A DNA stretch of 64,000 nucleotides from Calliphora vicina (GCF_958450345.1 NC_088780.1:127486226-127550225); one strand, 5' to 3'. Positions 22,151-33,141 are shown, counted from the stretch's first letter. Made by a program: numbers and translations. The notes: a model not told the origin generated them from the letters alone.

Positions 22151-23090
22151 TAAAGTGTAATATTTTTGCTATAAAAAGGACTATACAAAGTAATTCCCCA
22201 ACTTCAAAACCGAAGTAATCGAAACGTTACAAATAAAATACAGAGCTCCAAACGAAATAAAAAACTAAATTCAATCTTTATTTGAATAAAAATAATGTTC
22301 ACTGGGTTATTACAGTTACACGTATTTTTTTGTTATCCTATATACATACGTATGTTTGTATAGATGTGATATATGAGTGTAAGTTCTTACTGCTGCTAGT
22401 TTTGTTGCCGTTGCTATTGTAGTTGTTAGTATTTGTAACAAAAGTCGTCCGTTATTTCTCTTCATTTTTTGTTTTTTTTTATATTTTTTGTTTTTGTTAT
22501 TTTGCATTTGTGCGTTTGTGTAAATAATAGTGTTGCATCTCATCTCCTGTTGGCATCGTAAATTTAAATTAAGTCATAGAAAGTTGCTGACAGTTAAAAT
22601 CTTCTTGCTGAAAATTGGATGGTGTAATACAAAACTCTGACATAAAATACATACGAGTATGGATTTGTATCCTCATGTAAATGTGTTACACTCTGCCTGT
22701 TGTGTAGGTGTGTATGAATGCATGAATGTGTGGATGATTTCACTGAATGCACAAACATATGTACATACATACATACATACATACATATGATAAGTTAGCT
22801 TTTTGACTATTGTACGTTTTAATGATTTCAAAAATGTTTTAAATTTCGCCATTGGTACACATACAAATTTATCCATACTGCCAAGTGGATTTGTATGGAT
22901 GTTAAAAGTTGTTATAATTACGCTTTCAAGAATGAAATAATAAAATTTTGAAAAAGTTATTTTTAAAGAGTTCATAGAGGATTTTAAAATGTTTTTTTTA
23001 TTTATATGAGAAAATTCAAAAATATTCGTGGATTTCTGATGATGAATTCAGATGGCTTGTATTTCTTTTGTGTGTTTGAAGTGAAAGAAA
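22151..23090. other. No gene recognised; ATAC microsatellite
   Basis: An (ATAC)n run of about seven units lies at 22760-22788, and AT/GT-rich low-complexity stretches surround it. Open frames here follow the simple repeats and are not supported. Confidence 0.45.
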
Positions 23091-23442
23091 TCGGTCAAGC
23101 CCGACCATATAATACCCTACACTAAGTAAAAGAGCAAAAACATTTTTCTTTTAAAATTTCAATAATTTATATTTTTAAGTGATTTTTGGAAGTGGGCCTT
23201 ACATGGGAGCTATGACCAATCATAGACCGATCACCATGAAATTAGGTCGTGTGATTTATGTCTATATGAAAGTTATTTATGTTGAATTTTGTGTATATAC
23301 CAACATTTTTAAGAGATTTATGCACGTTAAAGTGATTTTTGGAGCTATGACTAATTATGGACCGATCACAATAAAATTTGGTGACATGAATTCCGTATAT
23401 ATAGAACTTGTTTGGAGCAAAATTTGTAGAGATACCTGTATA
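23091..23442 (+). mobile_element. X-family short form, copy X6
   Basis: Starts in the hairpin region (CGGTCAAGCCCGACCATA) and ends at GATACCTGTATA, the same stop point as X8. X7 follows without a gap. Confidence 0.7.
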
Positions 23443-24066
23443 AACAAGTAAGAAAGTATGATCGGTCAAGCCCGACCATATAATACCCTACACTAAGTAA
23501 AAGAGCAAAAACATTTTTCTTTTAAAATTTCAATAATTTATATTTTTGAATGATTTTCGGAAGTGGGCCTTATATGGGGGCTATGACAAATTATGGACCG
23601 ATCACCATGAAATTAGGTCGTTAACTATGTTGAATTTTGTGTGTATACCAACATTTTTAAGCGATTTATGCACGTTAAAGTGATTTTCGGAAGCGGGTCT
23701 ATATGGGAGCTATGACTAATTATGGACCGATCGTTACAATATTTTGAGACATGAATTTTGTGTATATAAAACTTATTTGGATCGGAATTTGTGGAGATAC
23801 ATATATAAATTAAACATTTATGACCGATAAAGTCCAATTTCGGGAGGACATTTGTATGGGGGCTAGGTGAAATAATGGACCGATTTCAGCCAGTTTCAAT
23901 AGGCTGGGCAGCCAGCCATACGGACGGACATCGTTTAATCGACTCAGAAAGTGATTCTGAGTTGATCGGTATAGTTTAAGGTGAGTGTTAGACTAGTATT
24001 TTTGGGCGTTACAAACATCTGCACAAACGCATTATAGCTTCTCCACTATGGTGGTGTAGGTTATAA
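23443..24066 (+). mobile_element. X-family Helitron-like repeat, copy X7
   Basis: Starts AACAAGTAAGAAAGTATG, with hairpin, and ends GGTGGTGTAGGTTATAA. The CAGC/CGGA tract is reduced to GGGCAGCCAGCCATACGG. It lies head-to-tail with X6. Confidence 0.78.
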
Positions 24067-24705
24067 TTATGAGACTAAAAACACATTATTAACGAATGAA
24101 AACAATACCAATAGTAGATAACGTTACTCCAATTCTGTTATATAAGAAATGAATTTCCAATCAGCTTCGGATCAACACACCAAGATCAGAACATTATTGA
24201 ACTTAACCTAAGAAATATTAATGTATATACTTTTGAGACTTTTTGAGACAAATTGAGACTTTTTGATTGGAACAGAATAGCGACCCTATAATTGAGTAGA
24301 AAATGTTTGTATAATAAACTTATAGTCTGATTTTTTTTTATAGTAGGTCAAAATTTAACATGAACATCAAAAAAAGTACATCTGATATTTTTGCTATAAA
24401 ATTCTGAATAAAATCAAAATAAATTGCTAACAGCTATCACGTACCTAGAAAAAGTTACATGCATTAAAATTTTGAATATTCCCAAAAAAGTACCTAGATT
24501 TTTTGTTATGTAGAGATTTTTTATTTTTTTTTTTTATGGACAGATATTTCCTTGAATTTTTCTCCAGTTTTAATTTCATTAAAATCGGTTCTGCAGTTAA
24601 GGCTAAATTTGAAATTTTAATTTTTGTATAGCATTTAGTATGAAAATGCAATTTTTTTGTTTTTTGAATCAGCTTTTCTTATTAAAAAAGTTATAAGCTG
24701 ATAAA
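24067..24705. other. No feature recognised
   Basis: AT-rich sequence between X7 and X8; nothing supported. Confidence 0.35.
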
Positions 24706-25168
24706 AACAAGTAAGAAAATACATCCGGTCATGTCCGACCATATAATACCCTACAATACAATTTATTTTCGTGAATGTTTTTCGAAAGAGGGCCTAATAT
24801 GGGAGCTATGACTAATTATGGACCGACCGCCATGAAATTAGGTTATGTGATTTATGCCTATATGGAAGTTATTTCTGTTTATACCAACATTATTATGAGA
24901 TTTATTGCTCGTTAAAGTTAACCGGGCCTTATATGGGCGATCGCCATAAAAATATGATCTACGTCCATATGAAGTTAACTTCTGTTGAATTTTATGTATA
25001 TGTATAACTGTATTTTTAAGAGATTTATGCTCGCTAAAGTGATTTTTGTAAGCGGGCCTTATTTCGGAGCTATGACTAATTATGGGCCGATCGCCATGAA
25101 ATTAGGTAACATGAATTCTATATATATAAAACTTATTTGTAGCGAAATTTGTGTAGATACCTGTATAT
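24706..25168 (+). mobile_element. X-family short form, copy X8
   Basis: AACAAGTAAGAAAATAC, then a diverged hairpin (CGGTCATGTCCG), two or three modules ending TATGGGCCGATCGCC, and a stop at GATACCTGTATA as in X6. The shared stop point suggests a distinct short subfamily and not chance truncation. Confidence 0.7.
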
Positions 25169-25254
25169 TAGGGTGATTTTATAAAATCGATTTCCGATTT
25201 TGATTGATGCTCACGTCTATTGTTCCTTTTAGTGTAAAAATACGATTGTTAAAG

Positions 25255-25671
25255 TTTTAGCTCATTCAGACTTTGCCTTCCCGTGCCGAAAGTGCCACGA
25301 AGTTTTAAAATTACTACTACTTTTTCTAATTTTGACCTCACTCATTTTCTCAACTATTCTGGCATTTTGCAACATCTGGCATCTACTAGTCAATTGCTCA
25401 TTATTAATCATATATTATAGCAGAAAGTAAACATCTGGGAATCCCGATTTTGGTTTTGACTTGTCGCTTGTAAAGGTACTTAAAGAGAAATATTAATTTA
25501 AAGTTTGTTGTTGTAATATTGGGTAATCAAAGGAGATGATGAACAACTTCTGGGAATCTCCGCTTTAAAGAATAGCACAGGTATCAGTCAGGCAGAAGCT
25601 GTTAGCGATAGCCTTTTTGTAAACTTCAGGACTCTTTCGGCACGGGAAGGCAAAGTCCAATTGAGCTAAAA
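25255..25671. mobile_element. 417-bp TIR element (MITE-like), unclassified
   Basis: The ends read TTTTAGCTCA...GACTTTGCC followed by TTCCCGTGCCGAAAG on both strands, giving inverted repeats of about 38 bp with a few mismatches. The ends are GC-rich compared with the interior and flanks. No target duplication could be fixed and there is no coding frame. Confidence 0.65.
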
Positions 25672-26540
25672 AAATAAAATACAATAAACTGATCATGATG
25701 CAAATAAAAAAATTATCAAACAAATTACGAATATTTTATCTTTTGTTATTGTAATATTTGGACCAAATTTTCTAATGGGTTTTAAAGGTATTATAATTCA
25801 AAATGAGTCCGGCAAAACCTATTACTCAAGTAGTTTAAAATTTGTAACAACTCTTTATTTATTTATTTAAATTTACACTACAATTTAAATAGTACTCTCT
25901 TTAATACACACTTTAAAAACATACTGGTAATGTAGAAGAATACACTGGTAATACAGTTGATGTTACTTTTTATAGCGCCTATGATAAACTAAACTGAGTG
26001 CAACCCGCTGCCACTATTTATATACACAGTGCCATCTTCCAGCAGTTTAATGAATTAGAATGTTCTATTACTAGATCTTCTAACAGCTTCAATGTTCAAT
26101 GTTAAACTTGATAAGTAGAAGTTTGTACTGAGGGAAATGTTAATAAACATGATGAATGATGCAGGTAGTCGTTACAGACCATTTAATTTAAATTGATAAT
26201 GAAATTTCATAACAATATGATATATTCGATGATCGTGAACGTAAACAAATCTGTCTCACCAAAGTCGCCAAAGAAGAACTAAGTACAATTTTATTTATTG
26301 AATTAAATAAGATAACACACACATGTAAACGTATTTTCAAGTAGTATCAAAATATGAAATTTCTTGACATTATATTATAATTATTATATTATACTTCTTG
26401 CCAAATTAGCTAAACCTAGCTAAACAACACAGAGTATCTCACATCTCTAATAGAGTAAACACAAAAAATATATTTTCTTCTCTACGATTTGTTGGTATAT
26501 GACTTTGCAATCGGACAAGTAGTTTAGTAGATATACATAT
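25672..26540. other. No feature recognised
   Basis: AT-rich DNA; no gene, RNA or repeat boundary was supported. Confidence 0.35.
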
Positions 26541-27797
26541 ATGGGGGATTTCACGTCAAGTGAACCAACTTTTAAAATCGATGTCTTCCGATGAAATTTG
26601 CACCAAGGTTAGACCTATTGGATAGGTCACACACAAATTTTCAACAAGATCGGTCAAGAAATCTCGGAGTTAGAGGTGGTCAAAATTTGACATTTTGGCC
26701 AAACATGTGATTTTTCTCATCCATGTAACTTATTACCTATTGTTCTTAGCAAAATGTGTCTCAAATAGTTTAGAAAGCTATTTCTTCAATCTTTCGAAAA
26801 AAAATTTAAAAAAAAAATTAATATTTTTTTTTCCGAAATCAAAAACTTTTTAAATTTTTTTTTTCAAATGGGCCAAAAATTGAATATCCCACTAAGCAAC
26901 CAAATAGGTCTTAAAGGAATAGACCCAAGCTTTCTTTTAAAAAAAAGTTATATTTTGCAAAAAAAAGTCAAAAATTACATATTTTGAGTTACAAAACATT
27001 TATTTTGATAGATATCCCACTCGCATCCCACTAAAGCTGGGTTTCCGCATACACCGTAATCGGCGCCGATAACGAAAACTGAAACTGAAAAACGTTGGTG
27101 TTCATCACCGTCTCGTTTCTGAATTGTTTTCGTTTCAGTTGGGTGCGTTGCGGCATAAAACAGAAACGAAATTATTTTTAAAGTTGTCATTTGGAAATTA
27201 AATAGAATTTATTATTGACAAAAACTATTATATTTTCGGTGCCGATTACGATATATGCGGAAACGTAGCTTGAGCGACTAAATAGGTCTTCAAGGAAAAT
27301 ATCTGAGCTTTCTGTTGAGCAAAAAAAAATTAAGTTTTTGATTTTGCAAAAAAAAGTAAAAAATTGCATGTTTTGAGTTACAAAACATTTTTTTTGATAG
27401 ATATCCCACTAATCGACCAAATAGGTCCTCAAGGAAAATATCTGAGCTTTATTTTAAGAAAAAACAGAGGGCCCATTTTTAAAAAAATCAAAAAAGGTTT
27501 TTATTTTGGAAAAAAATCTTAAAAATTTTTTATTTTTTTTTTTTAAATTTTTTTTTTCGAAAGATTAAAAAAATTGCTGTCTAAATTATTTGGGACACAT
27601 TTTGCTAAGAACAATAGGAATAAATTACATGGATGAGAAAAATCACAAGTTTGGCCAAAATAGCTTCTAACTCCAAGAGTTCTTGACCGATATTGTTGAA
27701 AAATTGTGTCTGAATTACTATCCAATAGGTCTAACCTTGGTGCAAATCGGAAGACATCGATTTTAAAAGTTGTTTCACTTGACGTGAAATCCCCCAT
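26541..27797. mobile_element. Fold-back element, family F, copy F1 (complete ends)
   Basis: The ends are ATGGGGGATTTCACGTCAAG on both strands. The arms continue with TCGATGTCTTCCGAT, TTGGCCAAA and TTCTTAGCAAAATGTGTC in inverted order, roughly 250 bp each, around an AT-rich centre. A smaller TIR element sits at 27035-27271. F2 and F3 are relatives. No protein is encoded. Confidence 0.72.
27035..27271. mobile_element. 237-bp TIR element nested in F1
   Basis: Terminal phrases AGCTGGGTTTCCGCATA on the left and AGCTACGTTTCCGCATA (reverse strand) on the right are followed by CGTAATCGGCRCCGA on both sides. It splits the F-family phrase that reads ATCCCACTAAGCGACCAAAT elsewhere. The target duplication is unclear. 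Confidence 0.6.
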
Positions 27798-27953
27798 ATT
27801 TATTAGCACTATTTTTTGTGCTACGCTAACTTGTAGACAGTAATTAGCAAGTAAAAGTAGAATTACTATATAAAGTATTTAGAAAGCTATTGAAGCAAAC
27901 ATTTAAGGGCAAAGAGCTTTGTAGAACAACCAATATAAAACAACCGATTCTAA

Positions 27954-28204
27954 AGGTAAGGTCACACATGGCAAATATTTGCTCAGAAAAGCGTAACCAC
28001 TATTTTTTGCACAAATTTGTTTGACGTGTTTACTCTTACAATTGTTTTGTAAGATCAAACAACACCAAATAAAATAAAACAAATTTGTTTGTTTTGAATC
28101 ATGCAAAGTAAAATAAGTTTTTGAAATAAATAAAAGAATTCAAATATATTTTATATAGTGGTTACGTCTTTTTCGTCAAATATTTGTCATGTGTGACCCT
28201 ACCT
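27954..28204. mobile_element. 251-bp MITE with TAA target duplication, copy 1
   Basis: Ends AGGTAAGGTCACACATG and, inverted, AGGTAGGGTCACACATG, both followed within the TIR by RCAAATATTTG. TAA flanks both sides (27951-27953, 28205-28207). About 90% like the copy at 45709-45958. A 3-bp TWA duplication fits the PIF/Harbinger superfamily (inference). Confidence 0.72.
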
Positions 28205-28847
28205 TAACCAAAGCTGCAAGTATTTAAATAACTCTACCAGAACATTGTACTTATCTCACTCTACAAAGTAAAAATTGTATTTATTCTCCTTTAATTCCAG
28301 AATCAATGCAAAAACAAAAATGTTTCATCCATTAATTCCTTAATTCCTTATTTAATGTTTAATAGACAATAAAAACCGTTTAACATTTGCCATTTTAAAC
28401 TACTTACTTATATAAATCCACTTAACTTATTAGTGCATAAAAAATAGATCTAGTAACCCCAATTTACACCTTTTTATTTCATATAATTGTGTTTACATTG
28501 TTATTTTACAAGTAAAATCCGTAAATCCTTAATTTATTTTCTGTAATTGTAATGTCACTTAGTGAATAAGAAAAGAAAATTCAGGTGCAAATACACAATC
28601 TCACAAACAAAATGCACAGAATAAACCTGTGTGAGTGTGTGTAATTAATATGTTAAAAATTATTTCCTTTTTTTTCGCACTCACAAACATGCACAACTAT
28701 ATAGACAGAGTTGAAATAAGAGGGCAATCGGAAAAGTGTATACATCCAAAAAGCCAATCTGTAGATTAAAATCAAATGTTTATTACATTTTTTTGGTAAA
28801 TCACTGTAGTATTTAAATCACTGTTGACATTTCACAACGTTAATGAG

Positions 28848-29150
28848 GGTGCTGTGGATTAAGTGGTTAGTGCGTTTGTTCATTAAGCTTGATATGGTAT
28901 TTGCGGCCTGGGTTCGATTCCCAGCCGCTGCCAATCAACAACATCAGTTTACAATAATATTATAGTTTACTAATAACTAATATTTATCACAGCGCCCTCC
29001 TTCGGTGATATAACATTGAAACGCCACCGAAGTAAAATAAAGTTTGTTGGCTTGAATAATGCGCCATCTCACCACCAGAGGCGCTGCAACCTGCACTAAT
29101 AGCAAACATAACGCGCAATTCCAGAGTTGTCAAATAAAAGCTTTTCTCTT
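28848..29150 (+). mobile_element. tRNA-derived SINE candidate
   Basis: The head at 28848-28932 has an A-box-like TGGATTAAGTGG (28855-28866) and a perfect B box GGTTCGATTCC (28911-28921), followed by CAGCCGCTGCCA. The acceptor-stem halves do not pair, so it is not a working tRNA gene. About 220 bp of moderately GC-rich body follows, including CTTCGGTG...CACCGAAG. The 3' limit is approximate. Confidence 0.55.
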
Positions 29151-29209
29151 CATTTTACCACCTTTCCTTCTACAATTTATCACCATATAATTATCCACAA
29201 TATAATTTT

Positions 29210-29533
29210 CCGACCCTAAAAAGTATATTATTATCTAATGATAGATATTTCAAAGTAAGTTGGACCTACTATGGGTCAAAAACGGAAAAATTATTTTTTA
29301 ACCCGAATTTTTTTTTCCCCAAAAGTTTTTTTTCGCTAGATATTAGAAAAAAAATTAAAAAACTAAAAAAAATTTTAAATTTAAAAAAACAATTCGAAAA
29401 AATTTTTTTTTTCTAAAAATTAAAAAAAATTAATTTTGTTTACCTAAAATATTTAAAATTTGTTATCTTGAAGTATAATTTGGTGAAGGGTATACAAGAC
29501 TTGACACAGCCGAATATAGCTCTCTTACTTGTT
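29210..29533 (-). mobile_element. Y-family Helitron-like repeat, copy Y3 (truncated)
   Basis: Ends with GGTGAAGGGTATACAAGAC...CACAGCCGAATATAGCTC and CTTACTTGTT. The left half, including the GTCY core, is largely missing; only GACCCTAAAAAGTATAT and the ATGATAGATATTTCAAAG phrase remain. Confidence 0.68.
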
Positions 29534-30112
29534 TTATATAATACGACCAGGTAGCCTAACAGAGTCGCTGATCAATGTACTTAACTCGGTTGTGAGCTAA
29601 GATACGAGTATTTTAAAATGAATGATCAAGGAATACAATTTTCATCGACAAGCTTATCTTTAACAAATCTCAATAGAATGATAGGAAAGGAAATATTCTG
29701 GGCTGAGGCTAATTAATTGCATTACTGCTCTGAAAACACTTATCGTGTATGCTTCGTACGAAGAATCCCTGATGCATTTCAATTTAAAAATTCTTCTTGT
29801 GTGAACACAGGAGTTGCTGTTTATAGCTGTGACTATTTGTATTCGTACGTATGTACCTACAGTATCGGTCAAAACATATTGGACAAGATAGGATATGCAA
29901 TCTGCGGTTTTTGTTTTTAATAACTTATATGCCATTTTAAAGGGTATATATCTGTCATTTATTCTCTCTTAGCTATTGAACATAGTGTAAACTACAAATT
30001 TTTGTTTTTCTTCGAAAATGTCGAATTTTGTGCCAGCAATGGGAAGTTTTGCTTTACTTCTTTAATTTGAAATAAAACCAAAGCTTATGGTGAATGTGTT
30101 CAATGAGTTTTA
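29534..30112. other. No gene recognised; possible 5' flank of the decayed mariner
   Basis: Short frames on both strands near 29660-29935 overlap each other and show no family match. The phrase CGGTCAAAACATATTGGACA near 29868 may be a mariner end, but no convincing partner was found on the right. Confidence 0.3.
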
Positions 30113-30690
30113 ATGTCAGAGAGATCCTTTGTGCTGTTCAGAAGTAGTGATTTTGACACGTTAGACAAAGATCGCTCAGGCCATTTTGAAGACCAAGTAT
30201 TGAAGGCATTACTCTATGAAGTTTGTTGTCAAACTCAACAAGAACTTACAAATCAACGGGATCTACTCAAGCAGCAACTTCAAAACGTCTCCGAGTAGCA
30301 GGATTCATCCAAAAGCAGGGAAATTTGCAAACATGTATGGTGGGAGCAAAAGGGTTCTATCTATTATGAGCAGAATATTCGGCCAGACATGAAACATTAA
30401 TATTCCATCATGACAACACTCGGCCACATAATGCAATATATGTTAAAAACTATATAGAATGAAGTGGTTTGGAAGTTTTTCCTCACTCGCTTTATAGTCC
30501 AGACCCTGCTCCGTTCTACTACTATTTGTTTCGATCGATGCAGAAATCTCTCTCTAGAATACACTTCACTTTGAAACAGAGTATACGATGTTGACTTGAT
30601 TCGTGCTTGGCCTCAAAAGATGAGCATTTCTTTTGGCTCGCAATCCATATGTAGCCAGAAAGATGTGAAAAGGTCATAGCTAACAATGGC
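30113..30690 (+). pseudogene. mariner-type transposase pseudogene
   Basis: The first open part (30113-30298) reads SDFDTLDKDRSG...FEDQ...ALL...CQTQQEL, which resembles the N-terminal linker of mariner transposases (FEDEELEALLDEDPCQTQEEL type). After frame breaks, downstream sequence encodes HHDNTRPHN and YSPDPAPFYYYLF, the D and SPDLAP-like blocks of the DD34D catalytic core. Several stops and shifts and a missing middle section show it is dead. A functional protein would be about 345 residues. Exact ends and TIRs were not fixed. Confidence 0.75.
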
Positions 30691-30898
30691 TATAAATTTA
30701 AAATTTTAAAAAATCCCTCATTTTTGAGTAACACACGCAATATTATATTATTATTCTTTTTGTGCAATATATTGTTTCTGCCATTTTACTTATATCGGTC
30801 TAAAATTAATTTATTTTAGTAAATAGTGAGCCAGAACAAACTTATAGTTGTATTAAGTTAAATAAAACTTAAATCGTTCAATATAAAATTTCTCAAAA

Positions 30899-31007
30899 AT
30901 ACACAGAAAAAACAAAAATTCAAATCCAATTACTAAATTTATAAAGTCAAATAATTTTTTTACTGAACACTGAAATTTGTATTTTTTTTATATTTACACT
31001 ATTCATA
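30899..31007. mobile_element. Possible fragment of the CACAGAAAAA hairpin family
   Basis: TACACAGAAAAAACAAAAATTC at about 30898 resembles the H1 terminus but lacks the palindromic body. It lies directly before H1 and is a weak call. Confidence 0.3.
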
Positions 31008-31452
31008 CACAGAAAAAACTATTTCTTAAACCGTTTCAATTCAAATATTTGTCACATATTGAACTGGTTTCAATTATTTCATAATTAAATCAAGTATTTT
31101 GAGTTTTGAATTTGATTATTTTGACAATTGAATATACAATTTTCGTTATTGGTTGAATTTCAAATACAAAAATTATTGAATAGATAATTTTCGTAATTGA
31201 AAACACATTTTTGTTATTTTTTGTGTTTCAATTACGAAAATTATCTACTCAATAATTTTTGTATTTGAAATTCAACCAATAACGAGAATTGTATATTCAA
31301 TTGTCAAAATAATCAAATTCAAAACTAAAATTCAACAGAAAATATCAAAAAATTTTGTTTTTGAGCAAATGAATACTTGATTTAATTATGAAATAATTGA
31401 AATCAGTTCAATATGGAATAAATGTTTGAATTGAAATGTAATTTTTTCTGTG
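31008..31452. mobile_element. Palindromic (hairpin) element H1, 445 bp
   Basis: The whole element is close to one inverted repeat: CACAGAAAAAACTATTTC on the left, TTTTTTCTGTG on the right, with CAAATACAAAAATTATTGAA and TTCAATAATTTTTGTATTTG-type arms meeting near 31215-31235. TA flanks both sides. A second copy is H2 at 49030-49488. The TA duplication hints at a Tc1/mariner-mobilised element (inference). Confidence 0.75.
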
Positions 31453-31608
31453 TAAAACTTAGTATTTGAAAATTACAAAAAGTTCAAACATTGTTTTTAT
31501 AAAATCAATGAAAAATTTACTTGGTTTTAAATTAATATTAATAAAATAATATTTTTGATCCAATTAAAAAATATTTAAAATTTATTTTTGCTTTATAAAA
31601 AGCTTATA

Positions 31609-32906
31609 AGGAGTGAGATCGAAAAATTCTTAACACACGTTTTTCATTACATTTTTTAACCCAAGTATTATTTGAATTTTTTTTTGATCAAGTTACCTTT
31701 GAAAAACATGTCAGTTATTATGTGTAATGTCAATTATATTAATTTTTTTGTTAATCTGATTAAAATGAGTGACCAGAAAAAAGTGCGTACTGAAATTATT
31801 AAATATTTTCAACAAAACCCAACTTGGTCTTACAAAAAGTTGGCCAAGCATACAAAGGTCTGCCGTCAAACTGTTTCCAATGTTATTAAACAGTACCGGG
31901 AGAACTTGTCAGTTGATAGAAAACCTGGTTCAGGTAGAAGGAATGGTCCACATGATGTTTCTAAAGCCAAAAAAATAGAACGCATTTTCAAAAGAGCTCC
32001 CAACACATCCGGTAGGAAAGCAGCCCGGTTAGCTCAGTGCTCGGACTATTTGGTACGAAAAGTTAAAGCTAATGCAGGTTTAAAAACATACAAGGCTCAA
32101 AAAGTTCCTGACAGGAACGCTACTAAAAATTTAGAGGCCAAAAACAGAGCACGGAAATTGAAGTCAAGTTTTATAAAAAAATATTCTTGCTGCATAATGG
32201 ATGACGAAACGTATGTTCTGGCAGATTTTTCGCAACTTCCAGGTCAAAAATTTTATGTTGCTGATGCTCGAGGGAATGTTGAAGAAAAGTTTAGGACCCA
32301 AAAGCAGACAAAATTTCCCAGAAAGTTCTTGGTATGGCAAGCAATATGCAGTTGCGGCAAAAGAAGCCACTCATTTGTTACAACGGGCTCTATAAATACC
32401 GAAATTTACATCAAGGAATGTTTACAAAAAAGGCTGCTTCCATTCATAAGACTTCATAATGTGTCCACTTATTTTTGGCCTGACTTGGCATCCTGTCACT
32501 ATGGCAAACAAGCCCTTGAGTGGTACAAGAACAATAATGTGGTATTTGTACCAAGAGAGGCAAATCCTCCAAACTGCCCGGAGCTAAGGCCAGTGGAGAG
32601 ATATTGGGCTCTTGTTAAAAGAGAATTGAAGAGTACAAAAAAGGTGTCCAAAAGTGTGGTAGATTTTAAACGGAGATGGACTACATGTTCGAGCAAAGTG
32701 ACAGAAAGCACTATAAAAACGTTAATGGAAGGGTTTCCGAAAAAGGTTCAAAATTTCATCACTAGTGATTAAAACTATAAAAATATTTTTTTTTGTAAAT
32801 TGTAATAATAATTTCAATCAAATAAAAAAAAAATTAAAGCTGTAAGTTTAGTGGTTTCTTTTTTATAAACATATATGTATGTTAAGAATTTTTCGATCTC
32901 ACTCCT
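31609..32906 (+). mobile_element. Tc1/mariner-superfamily transposon, DD37E, apparently intact
   Basis: 1298 bp with matching ends AGGAGTGAGATCGAAAAATT on both strands (about 27-bp TIRs) and TA on both sides (31607-31608, 32907-32908). It encodes one full-length transposase. Intact TIRs, TA target and an open frame suggest a young, possibly active copy. Confidence 0.92.
31765..32772 (+). CDS. Tc1/mariner transposase (DD37E type)
   Basis: 335 residues from the ATG at 31765 (MSDQKKVRTEI); the frame is open further upstream, but that extension is low in quality and lies near the TIR. The N-terminal part (about 1-110) is a paired-like double helix-turn-helix with KKLAKHTKVCRQTVSNVI and a GRP-like GSGRR linker, for TIR binding. 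The catalytic triad reads D in MDDETY, D in WPDLASCH and, 37 residues later, E in PVERYW, giving a DD37E spacing. The usual DD34E/DD34D of Tc1 and mariner differ. The ITmD37E group known from mosquitoes shares this spacing; a closer placement needs a tree. Length and motifs are normal for an active enzyme. Confidence 0.9.
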   Translation: MSDQKKVRTEIIKYFQQNPTWSYKKLAKHTKVCRQTVSNVIKQYRENLSVDRKPGSGRRNGPHDVSKAKKIERIFKRAPNTSGRKAARLAQCSDYLVRKVKANAGLKTYKAQKVPDRNATKNLEAKNRARKLKSSFIKKYSCCIMDDETYVLADFSQLPGQKFYVADARGNVEEKFRTQKQTKFPRKFLVWQAICSCGKRSHSFVTTGSINTEIYIKECLQKRLLPFIRLHNVSTYFWPDLASCHYGKQALEWYKNNNVVFVPREANPPNCPELRPVERYWALVKRELKSTKKVSKSVVDFKRRWTTCSSKVTESTIKTLMEGFPKKVQNFITSD

Positions 32907-33008
32907 TATTTACATTAAACTATTTTCTTTATCGTCGTGATTCATATTAGTTGTTTCGTCTTGAAATCCAATTCCTGGTCGGACTATTAGTGGTATGAAG
33001 GAATCACC

Positions 33009-33141
33009 TTATATGTATGGATTCTAAAAACAAAATACATATGTATTAATATTTCTTGTTATGTGTGTTGGTTGACTTACTTCAATCATCCTTCCTTCAT
33101 CACTATCAAACGTTTCCTCAGTGAGCTTAGAAATGGTAAGA
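33009..33141 (-). CDS. Candidate 3' end of a host gene: two exons and a 57-bp intron
   Basis: On the minus strand an acceptor-like TTTTTAAG leads into a 61-bp exon (33141-33081) with the acidic reading SKLTEETFDSDEGRMIE. It ends at a consensus donor GTAAGT. The 57-bp intron ends TTTTGTTTTTAG, a normal size for flies. The next exon (from 33023) continues in phase for NPYI and then a TAA at 33011-33009. After that TAA the same frame stays open for 32 more codons (GDSFIPLIVRPGIG...), ending at TAA 32912-32910, next to the DD37E insertion. The product is not recognised. Upstream exons would lie at higher coordinates. It could also be chance; moderate to low confidence. Confidence 0.35.

Noticed and set aside
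23179..23451. Recurring small frames with GAMTNYGPITMKLG-like text in several X copies
   Set aside because: They are in-frame readings of the X repeat modules on either strand, are broken differently in each copy and match no protein family; treated as repeat DNA.
28848..28932. Functional tRNA gene
   Set aside because: B box is perfect, but the acceptor and anticodon arms do not pair as a cloverleaf; SINE head is the better reading.
29660..29935. 91- and 67-codon frames on opposite strands
   Set aside because: They overlap each other, match no family and lie in the flank of a decayed mariner.
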